Of a stretch of DNA of 29,997 nucleotides, positions 13,779-22,043 are shown one piece after another. Where the stretch lies: assembly GCA_030587525.1 (NCBI GenBank), contig JAUQYW010000419.1, positions 1 to 29,997 of the forward strand, written 5' to 3'. The number at the start of each line of letters is the position of its first letter. Within the stretch, counting starts at the first letter, position 1. This DNA comes from Candidatus Sigynarchaeota archaeon (GTDB lineage Archaea; Asgardarchaeota; Lokiarchaeia; Sigynarchaeales; Sigynarchaeaceae). A program made the position numbers and the translations under genes. The notes beneath the pieces are model-generated. The model searched no databases and was not told the DNA's origin. It saw nothing but the letters and a program-made list of their open reading frames with translations.

Positions 13779-15272
13779 TCATTTTTTTTCAGTAAAGAGC
13801 GGTATATACTTCTCCTCGTAGAGGCGATTCCACGTTTCTTGATTTTGCGGGGTGTATAGCCGGGGTGGGAACGAAGCGGCGACAATCTTCCGCCCCGCCT
13901 TCAAGTCCTTGATTTCACCACTCGATATAGCCTGCACGATGATGTTGCCGATGCTCGTTGCCTCGTCGGGGCCGGCCATCACGGGGATTCCTGTGGCGTC
14001 GGCCGTGTACTGGCAGAGCAGCGTGTTTTTCGAGCCGCCGCCGACCACGTGCAAGACATCCACCTTGGTGGCGGTCAACTCTTGCAGCATCTCGATGACA
14101 TGACGATAGCGCAGCACCAGACTCGCGAAGATGGTTGCACCGAATTCCCCCATCGTTTTTGGGGGCGCTTGTTTCGTGTCCTTGCAAGCCGTGCGGATCG
14201 CGTCGAGCATATTTGGCGGGTTCATGAAGCGATCGTGGTCATCGGGATTCACGATGCTTTTGAAGGCCATATTTTTCTCAGCATCGTGCATGATGCTGTC
14301 ATAGTCAAGTTGCACCTTGTTTTCAATCTCCCACTTGATTTTCGATTGCTGGAGCAGCCACATGCCGGCGATGTTTTTCAACAAGCGAATGGAGCCGCCA
14401 TATCCCCCCTCGTTGGTAAAATTCATGTCTAGTGCTTTCTTGGTCAAGATCGGGGCTTCGAGCTCCATCCCGAGCAAACTCCAGGTGCCGGAACTGATGT
14501 ACGCGGATTTTTTCGAGGTCAACGGGCAGCCCACAACGGCCGACGCCGTGTCGTGGCTCGTCGTGAGATGAACCGGCGCTTTTTTCAAACTGACGCGATC
14601 GCGCAATGCCGGCGTCATATCACCCAGGAATCTTCCCGGCATCACGGGCTTCATGAACATGGCGGGATTAACCTTGAGTTTATCGAGAAATGGAGCGTAC
14701 CAATCTTTCTTGACCGCATCGAGAAGCTGGGTGGTCGATGCATCCGTATATTCGATACTTTTCACGCCCGTGAGCAAGAAATTGAAATAATCCGGCATCA
14801 TGAGGAAGCTATTGCCGAGTTTTATGCAAGCATGGTTCCCCTTGACCAGCGCGTGCAGTTTCACGATAGTGTTGAGAGGCAAGAATTGGATGCCCGTTTT
14901 CTTGTAGATTTCATCCCTTGGAATGATATCAAACAGGCTGGAAAAAGCGTCGTTCATGGTTTTTTCCCGGTAGTGGTAAGGCATACCGAGAAGGTTATCG
15001 TGCTCGTCGAGGATGACGAAATCGACGCCCCACGTGTCGATCCCGATGCCGTCAAGGATGCCCTTTTCGAAGTTCCCCGCGTGGAGCTTTATCCCGTTAA
15101 CGATTTCGTCGTAAAACCGTAACACGTCCCAATACAGCTTGCCGTGGATGTCCGTGCCTTGCGTCTTGAAACGATGCAGCTCCTTGACCAGCAATTTTTC
15201 ACCAGCTATGCTACCCATGACCAAGCGCCCGGACTCGGCGCCCATGTCGATCGCCATGTATTTGCTTGTCAT
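13779..15272 (-). CDS. rhaB: rhamnulokinase-like FGGY carbohydrate kinase
   Basis: The family phosphorylates L-rhamnulose at the 1-position in rhamnose breakdown. The 497-residue protein begins with the ATPase-fold phosphate-1 loop MAIDMGAESGRLVMG, close to the RhaB form. Later blocks include GIDTWGVDFVILDE, a mid-protein HLTTSHDTASAVVG and SGTWSLLGMELE. Further on are NEGGYGGSIRLLKNIAGMW and an adenosine-binding VVGGGSKNTLLCQ...TGIPV...EATSIGN. A TATA-like TTTTAAAT on the minus strand at 15322-15329 lies about 50 bases upstream. No rhamnose isomerase or aldolase is beside it, so the exact sugar (rhamnulose, fuculose or another ketose) is not certain. The gene stands alone and may have been acquired horizontally. 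Confidence 0.85.
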   Translation of the reverse strand: MTSKYMAIDMGAESGRLVMGSIAGEKLLVKELHRFKTQGTDIHGKLYWDVLRFYDEIVNGIKLHAGNFEKGILDGIGIDTWGVDFVILDEHDNLLGMPYHYREKTMNDAFSSLFDIIPRDEIYKKTGIQFLPLNTIVKLHALVKGNHACIKLGNSFLMMPDYFNFLLTGVKSIEYTDASTTQLLDAVKKDWYAPFLDKLKVNPAMFMKPVMPGRFLGDMTPALRDRVSLKKAPVHLTTSHDTASAVVGCPLTSKKSAYISSGTWSLLGMELEAPILTKKALDMNFTNEGGYGGSIRLLKNIAGMWLLQQSKIKWEIENKVQLDYDSIMHDAEKNMAFKSIVNPDDHDRFMNPPNMLDAIRTACKDTKQAPPKTMGEFGATIFASLVLRYRHVIEMLQELTATKVDVLHVVGGGSKNTLLCQYTADATGIPVMAGPDEATSIGNIIVQAISSGEIKDLKAGRKIVAASFPPRLYTPQNQETWNRLYEEKYIPLFTEKK

Positions 15273-15491
15273 AAACTCGTACCCGTGTGCACCGATTATG
15301 TCAAGATTTCACCCGCGTCCGATTTAAAACCATCTATCAAGCTCGGGGTTCAATAATCTTTTTTGAAATCCGCACGATCGATCATATTAACTACTTTATC
15401 GTTCGATCTGCGTTTATGGTTCGACTTCATTCAAGCATTTGGTAAAAAAAAGGTTAATTTAAAATTATAAAATAAAGAAGGGAGATTTTGA
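15273..15491 (-). promoter_or_regulatory. rhaB promoter region and terminator of the surface-protein operon
   Basis: This AT-rich gap holds a minus-strand TATA-like TTTTAAAT (15322-15329) for the kinase gene. A minus-strand T8 run (15444-15451), about 40 bases past the stop of the upstream surface protein, is a likely terminator. Several copies of TCGATC/GATCGATC-like words lie around 15375-15410. Confidence 0.45.
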
Positions 15492-16658
15492 TTACTTGCG
15501 GAATTTCCGGTACACGAGCACGAACCCGATGCCGAGAGCGACCAGCAAGGCGACCACGGGATAGCCAGGAACGACCGGCGTGGCGTTCTCCGGCAGTGCG
15601 ATGGAGATGTAGGACAGCCCGATGTACAGGAATTGCGGCCGGATGTTGCTGTAAAAGCTGCCGGTCGTGATATTCTCGGGAATCAACGCATCCCACCGCG
15701 TCTGGATAGTTTCGTAGGAGAGCATGATGCCCGATTCCGTGTCGAAGTAAGTCTTCTCGTAGCCCGCGACCTTGGGGTAACCGGTTTCGAACCTGGTGCG
15801 CCACCTGAATGCCTCGTCTTCTTGGCCCTCGTGATACGTATAGGTCTCGTTCTCGCCGAAGCCCATGGAAAAACCTCTGCTCGCCCACAGACCAAAATTC
15901 GTGATGTGGCTCATGTTCGCAGCCATGTTCATCCAGAACGATGCGTTTTGGCCCATCGCGGCAAATGCAAGGGGCGTATAGAACAGCCCGTGACGAAGCA
16001 CTTTTTCCCGCGAAGGATATGCCGAAGCCGGTCCCGTGATGTTCGATGAGACGATGAACTTGTTGATGATTTGCGGGCTTCCTGCTTGTGCCACGACCGT
16101 GTTGTTGTTCTTGTACAAGATGACCTTGTTGACCTGGTTCGATGGCCATAGCAAGAACCGTGTGGCATTGTCGATGGATACGTTCGAGATCCCGTGGCTC
16201 GCCACGATATAAGTCCCGTTCATCTCCGGGCCACCATTGACTTCATACTCAAAATCTTGCAGAAACAGATCTTCGCTCACCGACTGGTCGTAGATCGCAA
16301 CATAGGGCAGAGTGCTCAAGGTATAATTGTAGGCGATCACGACCGGGGATATAGTCTCCGTGATATTCACCGCGTTCCCGGCTATGCCAGTGACGTTGTA
16401 AGTGATGTTCGCGTCGATGACCACGGTCGGGAAATACAGCTTGTCCTCGCCATCTTGGTCCGCCGTGTTATTGTCCCCTGGGCTGAGACGGTTGTGGAAC
16501 GAGAACGCATAGATCGCCCCGTTACCCGTGCTCCAGAACAAGCTATCCGAGTAATTGACCTGCTGGAGATCGATCGCGGACACCGAGGACGTGCAAACAA
16601 CAGCGAGCAAGACTGCTGCCGCGATGCCGAGAAACACGCGTGAATGTTTGCTGCTCAT
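15492..16658 (-). CDS. secreted surface protein with C-terminal PGY-type membrane anchor
   Basis: The protein has 388 residues. A signal peptide occupies about residues 1-28 (FLGIAAAVLLAVVCTSSVSA). A long Asn/Tyr/Thr-rich, beta-rich external part follows, with many N-x-S/T sequons (NVTG, NITE, NYTL, NGTY, NVSI). It ends with PVVPGYPVVALLVALGIGFV and a basic YRKFRK tail. A Pro-Gly motif followed by a membrane helix and basic end is the form of archaeal PGF-CTERM-like sorting signals, including those reported in Asgard surface proteins. The start codon overlaps the stop of the preceding gene (ATGA, 16655-16658), so the two are translationally coupled. The external domain is not recognised. Confidence 0.8.
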   Translation of the reverse strand: MSSKHSRVFLGIAAAVLLAVVCTSSVSAIDLQQVNYSDSLFWSTGNGAIYAFSFHNRLSPGDNNTADQDGEDKLYFPTVVIDANITYNVTGIAGNAVNITETISPVVIAYNYTLSTLPYVAIYDQSVSEDLFLQDFEYEVNGGPEMNGTYIVASHGISNVSIDNATRFLLWPSNQVNKVILYKNNNTVVAQAGSPQIINKFIVSSNITGPASAYPSREKVLRHGLFYTPLAFAAMGQNASFWMNMAANMSHITNFGLWASRGFSMGFGENETYTYHEGQEDEAFRWRTRFETGYPKVAGYEKTYFDTESGIMLSYETIQTRWDALIPENITTGSFYSNIRPQFLYIGLSYISIALPENATPVVPGYPVVALLVALGIGFVLVYRKFRK

Positions 16659-17884
16659 GGTTTTCCAGCCTCGCTAGGTTTTGTCTTTTCTGGTTCTTTT
16701 TGCGTTTCCGCTGCTTTCCGTTCCTCCGCGCTTTTTGCAGCATCACCTGGCTTTTCCGCGGCTTTACGTTCCTCCGCGGTCATGGGAACCTCGCCCGGCG
16801 TTCCAGCGCCTTCCCTCGGCTGGGTCTTCTTCCTTTTGCCCAGCGTGAAGAAGAGGACGAAGTTGAATACCCACAAGCCCGCGACGAACATCATCCACGC
16901 GACTGCTTCTGCCTGGTGGGGAATCGGTGACAATGGCCACTGCGCGTATGTGTCGATCTGGGTCGCATTCTTCCACGCCAAGACCATTGTTGATTGGTAA
17001 ATGAAGAAATTGAAATAAGGCCAGAGATAATAGGGCTTGTTCGCTTCGGTCGAATGAAATTCCGCAGTGCCTGGGATCGCGGTCCGGTTCCAATATGGAC
17101 CGACACCTTGCGTCGTGTAGCGTGCAAAGGTGGCGTTAATGAATCCCACGCACATGGAAACCCATAAGATCCTGCCCGCGGTTTCCTGCCTGTATGCCAC
17201 GAGCGGTTCTCCCCGCGTGAAGTTATATTCCGATTCCTTTCTATTCTGCAAGGGTCGATAAACCAGAACCTTCGCGTCCATCGGCGTATCCTTGACAAAA
17301 ATGCGTTCCTTGACCAGCGGGCTCGATTCCCAGACCACGTTGCGCTGGATCAAGGGGAAATTGTTCGATTCCGAATCGTTGTAGGGATACCAGTCGTTTA
17401 CCTTCAGCTCGATCTGGCCAACCCAGCCTTGATCGATGTATAATTCCTCCTCGATCGTGAAGGGTTCCTCGAACAGGACTGGCAGCATTTCCTTGAAGAC
17501 GAGATACGCCGTCTCACTCTGGGCCAGGATAGGATAGAATCCTCCCCAGATGAACATACCAACACCGCCCTTGATCGCCGCCGTCATCGACGCGATGAAG
17601 GCCGTGCTGTTCGGCAAGAACCCGCACACGATGAACGTGTCGTATGCGCTCAAGTTGCCAGAATACAAGTTCCAATTGTCCTTGGTGGCATACGAGATGT
17701 TTAGCCGGTTATCCAAGCTTATACGATCCCGGAACGCGGTGTTGCCACTGTCCATAAAGATCAGGACATTGATGCTATTGGCTTGAACCGGAGTGACTCG
17801 TGCCGCGCTCGCTTGAAGCAAGCCAGACGCGACGATGCTCACCAGTACGAAGGCAACCGAGGCATAAATCATGGGTCGTTTCAT
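16655..17884 (-). CDS. type I membrane protein with signal peptide, GATase1/ThuA-like external domain and charged repeat tail
   Basis: The protein has 409 residues. The signal peptide (about 1-27) is followed by SINVLIFMDSGNTAF and later YDTFIVCGFLP and AAIKGGVGMFIWGGFYPIL. This is the layout of a class-I glutamine-amidotransferase-like Rossmann domain, although no Cys nucleophile elbow can be assigned and activity is doubtful. Then come N-glycosylation sequons (NFTR, NATF, NRTA). One membrane helix lies at about 337-356 (WMMFVAGLWVFNFVLFFTLG). A cytoplasmic Lys/Glu/Ala/Pro tail carries two copies of a 16-residue unit beginning AEERKAAE. It is the first gene of a two-gene operon with 15492-16658. 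The topology suggests a surface sensor or scaffold. Confidence 0.75.
   Translation of the reverse strand: MKRPMIYASVAFVLVSIVASGLLQASAARVTPVQANSINVLIFMDSGNTAFRDRISLDNRLNISYATKDNWNLYSGNLSAYDTFIVCGFLPNSTAFIASMTAAIKGGVGMFIWGGFYPILAQSETAYLVFKEMLPVLFEEPFTIEEELYIDQGWVGQIELKVNDWYPYNDSESNNFPLIQRNVVWESSPLVKERIFVKDTPMDAKVLVYRPLQNRKESEYNFTRGEPLVAYRQETAGRILWVSMCVGFINATFARYTTQGVGPYWNRTAIPGTAEFHSTEANKPYYLWPYFNFFIYQSTMVLAWKNATQIDTYAQWPLSPIPHQAEAVAWMMFVAGLWVFNFVLFFTLGKRKKTQPREGAGTPGEVPMTAEERKAAEKPGDAAKSAEERKAAETQKEPEKTKPSEAGKP
16713..16778 (-). repeat. 48-base tandem repeat encoding the AEERKAAE tail units
   Basis: The 18-base words GCTTTCCGTTCCTCCGCG (16713-16730) and GCTTTACGTTCCTCCGCG (16761-16778) are 48 bases apart and differ at one base. 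They encode two copies of AEERKAAE in the cytoplasmic tail, suggesting recent duplication. Confidence 0.6.
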
Positions 17885-17929
17885 GATAATCTACTCTACG
17901 GTTGGATGATACACTATAATGGTTGAGTG

Positions 17930-17954
17930 ATAATTACACATAATGTGTAATTAT
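17930..17954. promoter_or_regulatory. 25-bp palindromic operator at the expected start site of the surface-protein operon
   Basis: The sequence has perfect 11-base arms, ATAATTACACA and TGTGTAATTAT, around a TAA centre. It lies 46 bases upstream of ATG 17884. Its centre (17942) is about 27 bases downstream of the minus-strand TATA-like CTTATAAAAAG (17963-17973), so it covers the predicted initiation point. This is the expected geometry of a repressor site. Confidence 0.65.
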
Positions 17955-17962
17955 ACCTTGGA

Positions 17963-17973
17963 CTTTTTATAAG
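17963..17973 (-). promoter_or_regulatory. TATA box of the surface-protein operon
   Basis: CTTATAAAAAG on the minus strand, with a purine-containing BRE-like flank, is the best promoter match in this gap. It predicts initiation near 17942 and a leader of about 58 bases. No clear ribosome-binding site precedes ATG 17884. Confidence 0.55.
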
Positions 17974-18090
17974 CATTTTTCGGATGCACAATGCGCACAC
18001 GGCTCGCGTGGCGTGGCTCGTTGCATCGAGATCGAGCGATCCCGGCTCGAAAAAAAGAGAAGATATATCGATTGCTTGCGATTCATCGGA

Positions 18091-19350
18091 TTAAAAACCA
18101 TCGAACAGATCAGCGATGATGCCCTTGATTTGCTCACCGGCCGTGGGGAATTTATTTGCGATACCCGTCGCATAATCTTTGAATTCCCTCAAAGTCGTCA
18201 CCTTGCCGCCTTTCTTGCGCGAGAGGTACGCGGCACCGAATACTTGCAGCATGTCCTCGGCAAACCGCGCGTCGTTGCGACTCTCGACCTTGCCGGCGAC
18301 CACGTCGGCGACCTCATCGAAAAACACGACATCCTCGATTCTTTTCTTTGGAATCGGGAATTTCACGAGCTTGACCTTTCCTTCGTTGTCCACGATCTTG
18401 ATCGCGACCGCGATGCCGAATGGTTTTGCCATGCTGAACACGATGTGCGGGAACGAGATGGTTCCTTTCGTGCCCCGTGCCTCGTAAAAGATATCCGTGC
18501 CCGCGGGCTTTCCCTCGAACCAGTCCTTCTTGTTCCACGATGCTTCCATGTCCCCCGTGATAATCCTTCCTGCCGGATCCTTCCACGTGATCGTGACATG
18601 GGCGTCGTCATCGACCATCACCTTGGTATTCGGAACGCCGGCGATCGTGCGAACCGGCACGACAGCTTTCAGCAGTTTTGCTTCTACCGCTTCCGTTTCG
18701 CAATTGCCACCGAGCCAATACCACATGCCGGCGAATGCATGTGGCCCGATGTCAACGAGCGCACCGCCCCCGCCGTGGAACTTGTCCCATAAGGGAGCAA
18801 GATTCACCGTGTGCTTCTTGATGTCCGCGCCTTGATGCAAGATACGAATCTTGATGATATCGCCGATAGTGCCGCTAGCAATGAGATCCCGGCCTTCCTT
18901 GATGAGCGGATGCCATATGCCTTGAGTGTGGAGCATAAACTTCAATTTCTGGTCTTTCATCTTCTTCAGAACGTCCTGATATGCCTTGAGCGTCCACCAG
19001 TTGATGGCAAGGGGTTTTTCGCAAATCACGTGCTTTCCATGCTCGACTGCAAACTTGATGTTGTCCATGTGATATTTTGGCGGCGTGCAAATGTCAACAA
19101 CATCGACGTCGGCCATCATTTCTTCAAGCGTGCCGTAAATTTTCGTGGTTTTCAAGGCAATATCGAGAACCGGGTTCTTGTTTTTTTCAAGCAGGCTCAA
19201 GTACAATGACTTAGCTTCCTCGGCCAGATCTTTCTTGATGTCGTAAAAACCCTGGATCACGCACTTTTTTGTCTTGGCAATCCCGGGAATGTGCATCATT
19301 TTCGTGACGAACCCCGTCCCGATAACACCTATCTTGCACACGTTCTCCAT
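18091..19350 (-). CDS. Gfo/Idh/MocA family oxidoreductase
   Basis: This is an NAD(P)-dependent sugar or inositol-type dehydrogenase, 419 residues long. The N-terminal Rossmann fold begins CKIGVIGTGFVTKMMHIPGI. The VDVVDICTPPKYHMD strand follows, and the family's ICEKPLAINW motif supplies the catalytic Lys of EKP. A beta-sheet substrate domain comes next, with DIGPHAFAGMWYW (the usual G-x-H-x-x-D region) and a VDDDAHVTITW strand. The substrate cannot be read from sequence. The start ATG 19350 has GAGGCG upstream. It is divergent from alaS, whose start is 111 bases away, and lies downstream of no sugar operon. Confidence 0.9.
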   Translation of the reverse strand: MENVCKIGVIGTGFVTKMMHIPGIAKTKKCVIQGFYDIKKDLAEEAKSLYLSLLEKNKNPVLDIALKTTKIYGTLEEMMADVDVVDICTPPKYHMDNIKFAVEHGKHVICEKPLAINWWTLKAYQDVLKKMKDQKLKFMLHTQGIWHPLIKEGRDLIASGTIGDIIKIRILHQGADIKKHTVNLAPLWDKFHGGGGALVDIGPHAFAGMWYWLGGNCETEAVEAKLLKAVVPVRTIAGVPNTKVMVDDDAHVTITWKDPAGRIITGDMEASWNKKDWFEGKPAGTDIFYEARGTKGTISFPHIVFSMAKPFGIAVAIKIVDNEGKVKLVKFPIPKKRIEDVVFFDEVADVVAGKVESRNDARFAEDMLQVFGAAYLSRKKGGKVTTLREFKDYATGIANKFPTAGEQIKGIIADLFDGF

Positions 19351-19460
19351 GTTAAAACGCCTCTATCATTATACCTTGATATTTTGGATTGTCCACCCGA
19401 TTATTAAGAATTACATACAATTTCTTTTTGGAACCGATAATTTATAGCTTCAGATCGATC

Positions 19461-22010
19461 ATGTTAACCGACAAGCAGCAGAAGAAGGAATTCAAGAAGG
19501 TGGCATCGAGCGACCCGGATAAATTCTATCCCACGAGGAAGCTCAAGGCCGAGGGCTTCATTCGCAAGCAATGCACGAAATGTGGGATGTACTTCTGGAC
19601 GGCCAACAAGACCCGGACGGTATGTGGCGATCCCGCGTGCAGTGGCGGGTTTGACGTGGTCACCAACAATCCTTCGAAAATAAAGCTCAGTTATGAAGGC
19701 GTGTGGAACAAGATCGTCGAAATGCTCGTGCCGCGCGGGTACAAGAAGGTTGACCGGTATCCCGTCGTGGCCCGGTGGAACCCGACCATGACCTACACGA
19801 TCGCCTCGATCGCGGCGTTCCAGCCCTATGTCATCACCGGGGAATCGGAACCTCCCGCCAAGAAGTTGATCATCCCGCAATTTTGCCTGCGCTTTGGCGA
19901 TATCGACAATGTGGGCATCACGGGCTCGCATTGCACCGGATTCGTTATGATCGGGCAGCACGCTTTCTTATCCCGCGAAGAATGGAACCAGGAGCAATTC
20001 TTCACCGACATCTACGAGTTTCTCACGCTCGGCATCGGGCTCGACAAGAAAGAGATCACGATCCACGAGGATGCGTGGGCCGGCGGCGGATCCTTCGGGC
20101 CATGCCTCGAATTCTTTTCACGGGGCGTCGAGCTGTTCAACCAGGTTTACACGATGTTCGAGCAAACGCCGGAGGGCAACAAGGAGCTACGTCTCAAGGT
20201 GCTCGATATGGGGCTCGGTATGGAGCGGATCGCGTGGTTCTCGCAAGGAACTCCTAACATGTACGAGGCGGTCTTTCCCGCCGTGCTGGCAAAGATACGC
20301 GAAAGAACCCACGTGGAACCTGATTTCGACTTGTACAAGAAATTCTCCCGGTTCAGTGCATACCTCAATATCGACGAGGTTGACAGCATTGAGGAAGCGT
20401 GGAAGCGCGTTGCCGCGGAATTAAAGGTTGATGTAAAGGTGCTCAGGGAACGAATTATGCCTATGGCCGCGATCTACTCGATCGCGGAGCACACCCGCGC
20501 CTTGCTGGTCGCGATCAACGACGGTGGGCTCCCGTCGAACACGGGTGGCGGGTACAACTTGCGGGTTATCTTGCGCCGGGCGCTGGGATTCATCGAGCAA
20601 CACAGGTGGAACCTCGACCTCGGTGAGATCGCCGAATGGCACGCAGAGGAACTGAGAACGTTGTTTCCCGAGCTGCTCAAGGGCCTTTCCAACGTGAAGA
20701 AGATTCTCGCCTTCGAGAAGGTGAAGTTCGAGGAGACGAAGGAAAACGTGCAGCGCATGGTGCAAAAGATCTTCAAAGAAAACCAGGACATTTCGATCGA
20801 CCGCATGCTCGAGCTCTACGATTCCCAGGGCATCGCGCCCGAGCTCATACAGCAGGAAGCGGCGAAGAATGGCAAGATCATCGAGATTCCCGACGATTTT
20901 TACAAGCGCGTCGGGGAATTGCACGAAAAGCAAGAGCAAATCCACGCTACGAAGCGCCAGATCAACGTCGATCTCACGGGGATTCCTGATACCCAAGCTT
21001 TGTACTACGATGATTATGCCAAGCTCGAATCCAAGGGCAAGGTGGTCAAGATCATCGGGAAAAACGTCATTCTCGACAAGACCATCACCTACCCGACATC
21101 CGGTGGCCAGCTCCACGACATCGGTATGATTAACGGCGAGAAGTTCAGCGACGCGTTCAAGGAAGGTGGCGTCATCGTGCATGTGATGGATGCGCTCCCG
21201 AAGTTCAAGGAAGGTGACGCTGTGACTGTCAAGGTCGACAAGGCCGTGCGAAGCCAGCTGAGCCAGCACCACACGGCGACCCACGTGATCAACGCCGCGG
21301 CAAGGATCGTGCTCGGCAGCCATATCAACCAGGCTGGTGCCAAGAAGACGATGGAGAAAGCGCACCTCGACATCACGCATTACGACTCGCTGTCCAAGGA
21401 GGAAGAAAAAGCGATCGAGAAGGAAGCAAACCATATCGTGAAGGAAAATATTTCGGTCAAGAGCAGTTTCCTTCCCCGGTCGAAGGCTGAGCAGCAATAC
21501 GGCATGGCCATCTACCAGGGCGGTGCCGTGCCTGGAAAAAACATCCGCATCGTGGAAATTGGCAACAGGCTCGACGTGGAAGCTTGCGGTGGCACGCATT
21601 TGCACTCGACCGGCGAGATCGGCACGATTAAGGTCATCAAGAGCACGAAAATACAAGATGGCATCGTGCGCATCGAGTTCACGGCAGGACCCGCGGCGGA
21701 AACGACGGCGAGCCAGGAAAGCAACCTTCTCGGCGAAGCAGCTCGTATCTTCGGCGTGAAACCTTCACAAGTGCCTGCTCGTTGCCAGGAAGTCTTTACG
21801 AAATGGAAAAAATTGAAGAAACTCGTCGATGCCAGCAAGGAAGTTCCTGCTGACTTGCTCGCCCTCACCGATATCAAGGAGTCGACCGGCGACGCGTTGG
21901 CCGAGGCGGCCGAGATCTTCAAGACGCAGCCCGAGCACGTGCCGAAAAATGCTGAGAAGTTCTTGAAGCAATACAACGAGCTCGTGGGCAAAGCAAAGAA
22001 AAAAGCTTGA
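19461..22010 (+). CDS. alaS: alanyl-tRNA synthetase (archaeal type)
   Basis: This enzyme charges tRNA-Ala. From ATG 19461 it has 849 residues. The archaeal N-terminus carries FIRKQCTKCGMYFW, a Cys-containing insertion absent from bacterial enzymes. Catalytic class-II blocks include RFGDIDNVGITGSHCTGF, EDAWAGGGSFGPCLEFF and GLGMERIAWF. The editing domain has HHTATHVINAA and the EACGGTHLHSTGEIG zinc motif, followed by a C-terminal Ala/Lys-rich domain. An in-frame TTG (19389) would add 24 residues, but they do not match the family and the upstream sequence is AT-rich, so ATG 19461 is preferred. It converges with the aminotransferase gene 33 bases away, through a T8 run. Confidence 0.96.
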   Translation: MLTDKQQKKEFKKVASSDPDKFYPTRKLKAEGFIRKQCTKCGMYFWTANKTRTVCGDPACSGGFDVVTNNPSKIKLSYEGVWNKIVEMLVPRGYKKVDRYPVVARWNPTMTYTIASIAAFQPYVITGESEPPAKKLIIPQFCLRFGDIDNVGITGSHCTGFVMIGQHAFLSREEWNQEQFFTDIYEFLTLGIGLDKKEITIHEDAWAGGGSFGPCLEFFSRGVELFNQVYTMFEQTPEGNKELRLKVLDMGLGMERIAWFSQGTPNMYEAVFPAVLAKIRERTHVEPDFDLYKKFSRFSAYLNIDEVDSIEEAWKRVAAELKVDVKVLRERIMPMAAIYSIAEHTRALLVAINDGGLPSNTGGGYNLRVILRRALGFIEQHRWNLDLGEIAEWHAEELRTLFPELLKGLSNVKKILAFEKVKFEETKENVQRMVQKIFKENQDISIDRMLELYDSQGIAPELIQQEAAKNGKIIEIPDDFYKRVGELHEKQEQIHATKRQINVDLTGIPDTQALYYDDYAKLESKGKVVKIIGKNVILDKTITYPTSGGQLHDIGMINGEKFSDAFKEGGVIVHVMDALPKFKEGDAVTVKVDKAVRSQLSQHHTATHVINAAARIVLGSHINQAGAKKTMEKAHLDITHYDSLSKEEEKAIEKEANHIVKENISVKSSFLPRSKAEQQYGMAIYQGGAVPGKNIRIVEIGNRLDVEACGGTHLHSTGEIGTIKVIKSTKIQDGIVRIEFTAGPAAETTASQESNLLGEAARIFGVKPSQVPARCQEVFTKWKKLKKLVDASKEVPADLLALTDIKESTGDALAEAAEIFKTQPEHVPKNAEKFLKQYNELVGKAKKKA

Positions 22011-22021
22011 AAGCCAGTTGA

Positions 22022-22029
22022 TTTTTTTT
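22022..22029 (+). terminator. oligo-T tract after alaS
   Basis: A T8 run 12 bases after the alaS stop in the short convergent gap is a likely termination signal for alaS. Confidence 0.45.
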
Positions 22030-22043
22030 CTATTCAAATTTTG

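Noticed and set aside
19389..19460. N-terminal extension of alaS from TTG 19389
   Set aside because: The 24 residues do not match the synthetase family and lie in AT-rich promoter-like DNA; ATG 19461 gives the family's normal start.
20421..21656. 411-codon open frame antisense to alaS
   Set aside because: It is the complementary shadow of a certain gene; its product is His/Val/Leu-rich with no recognisable motif, as expected from a GC-skewed opposite strand.
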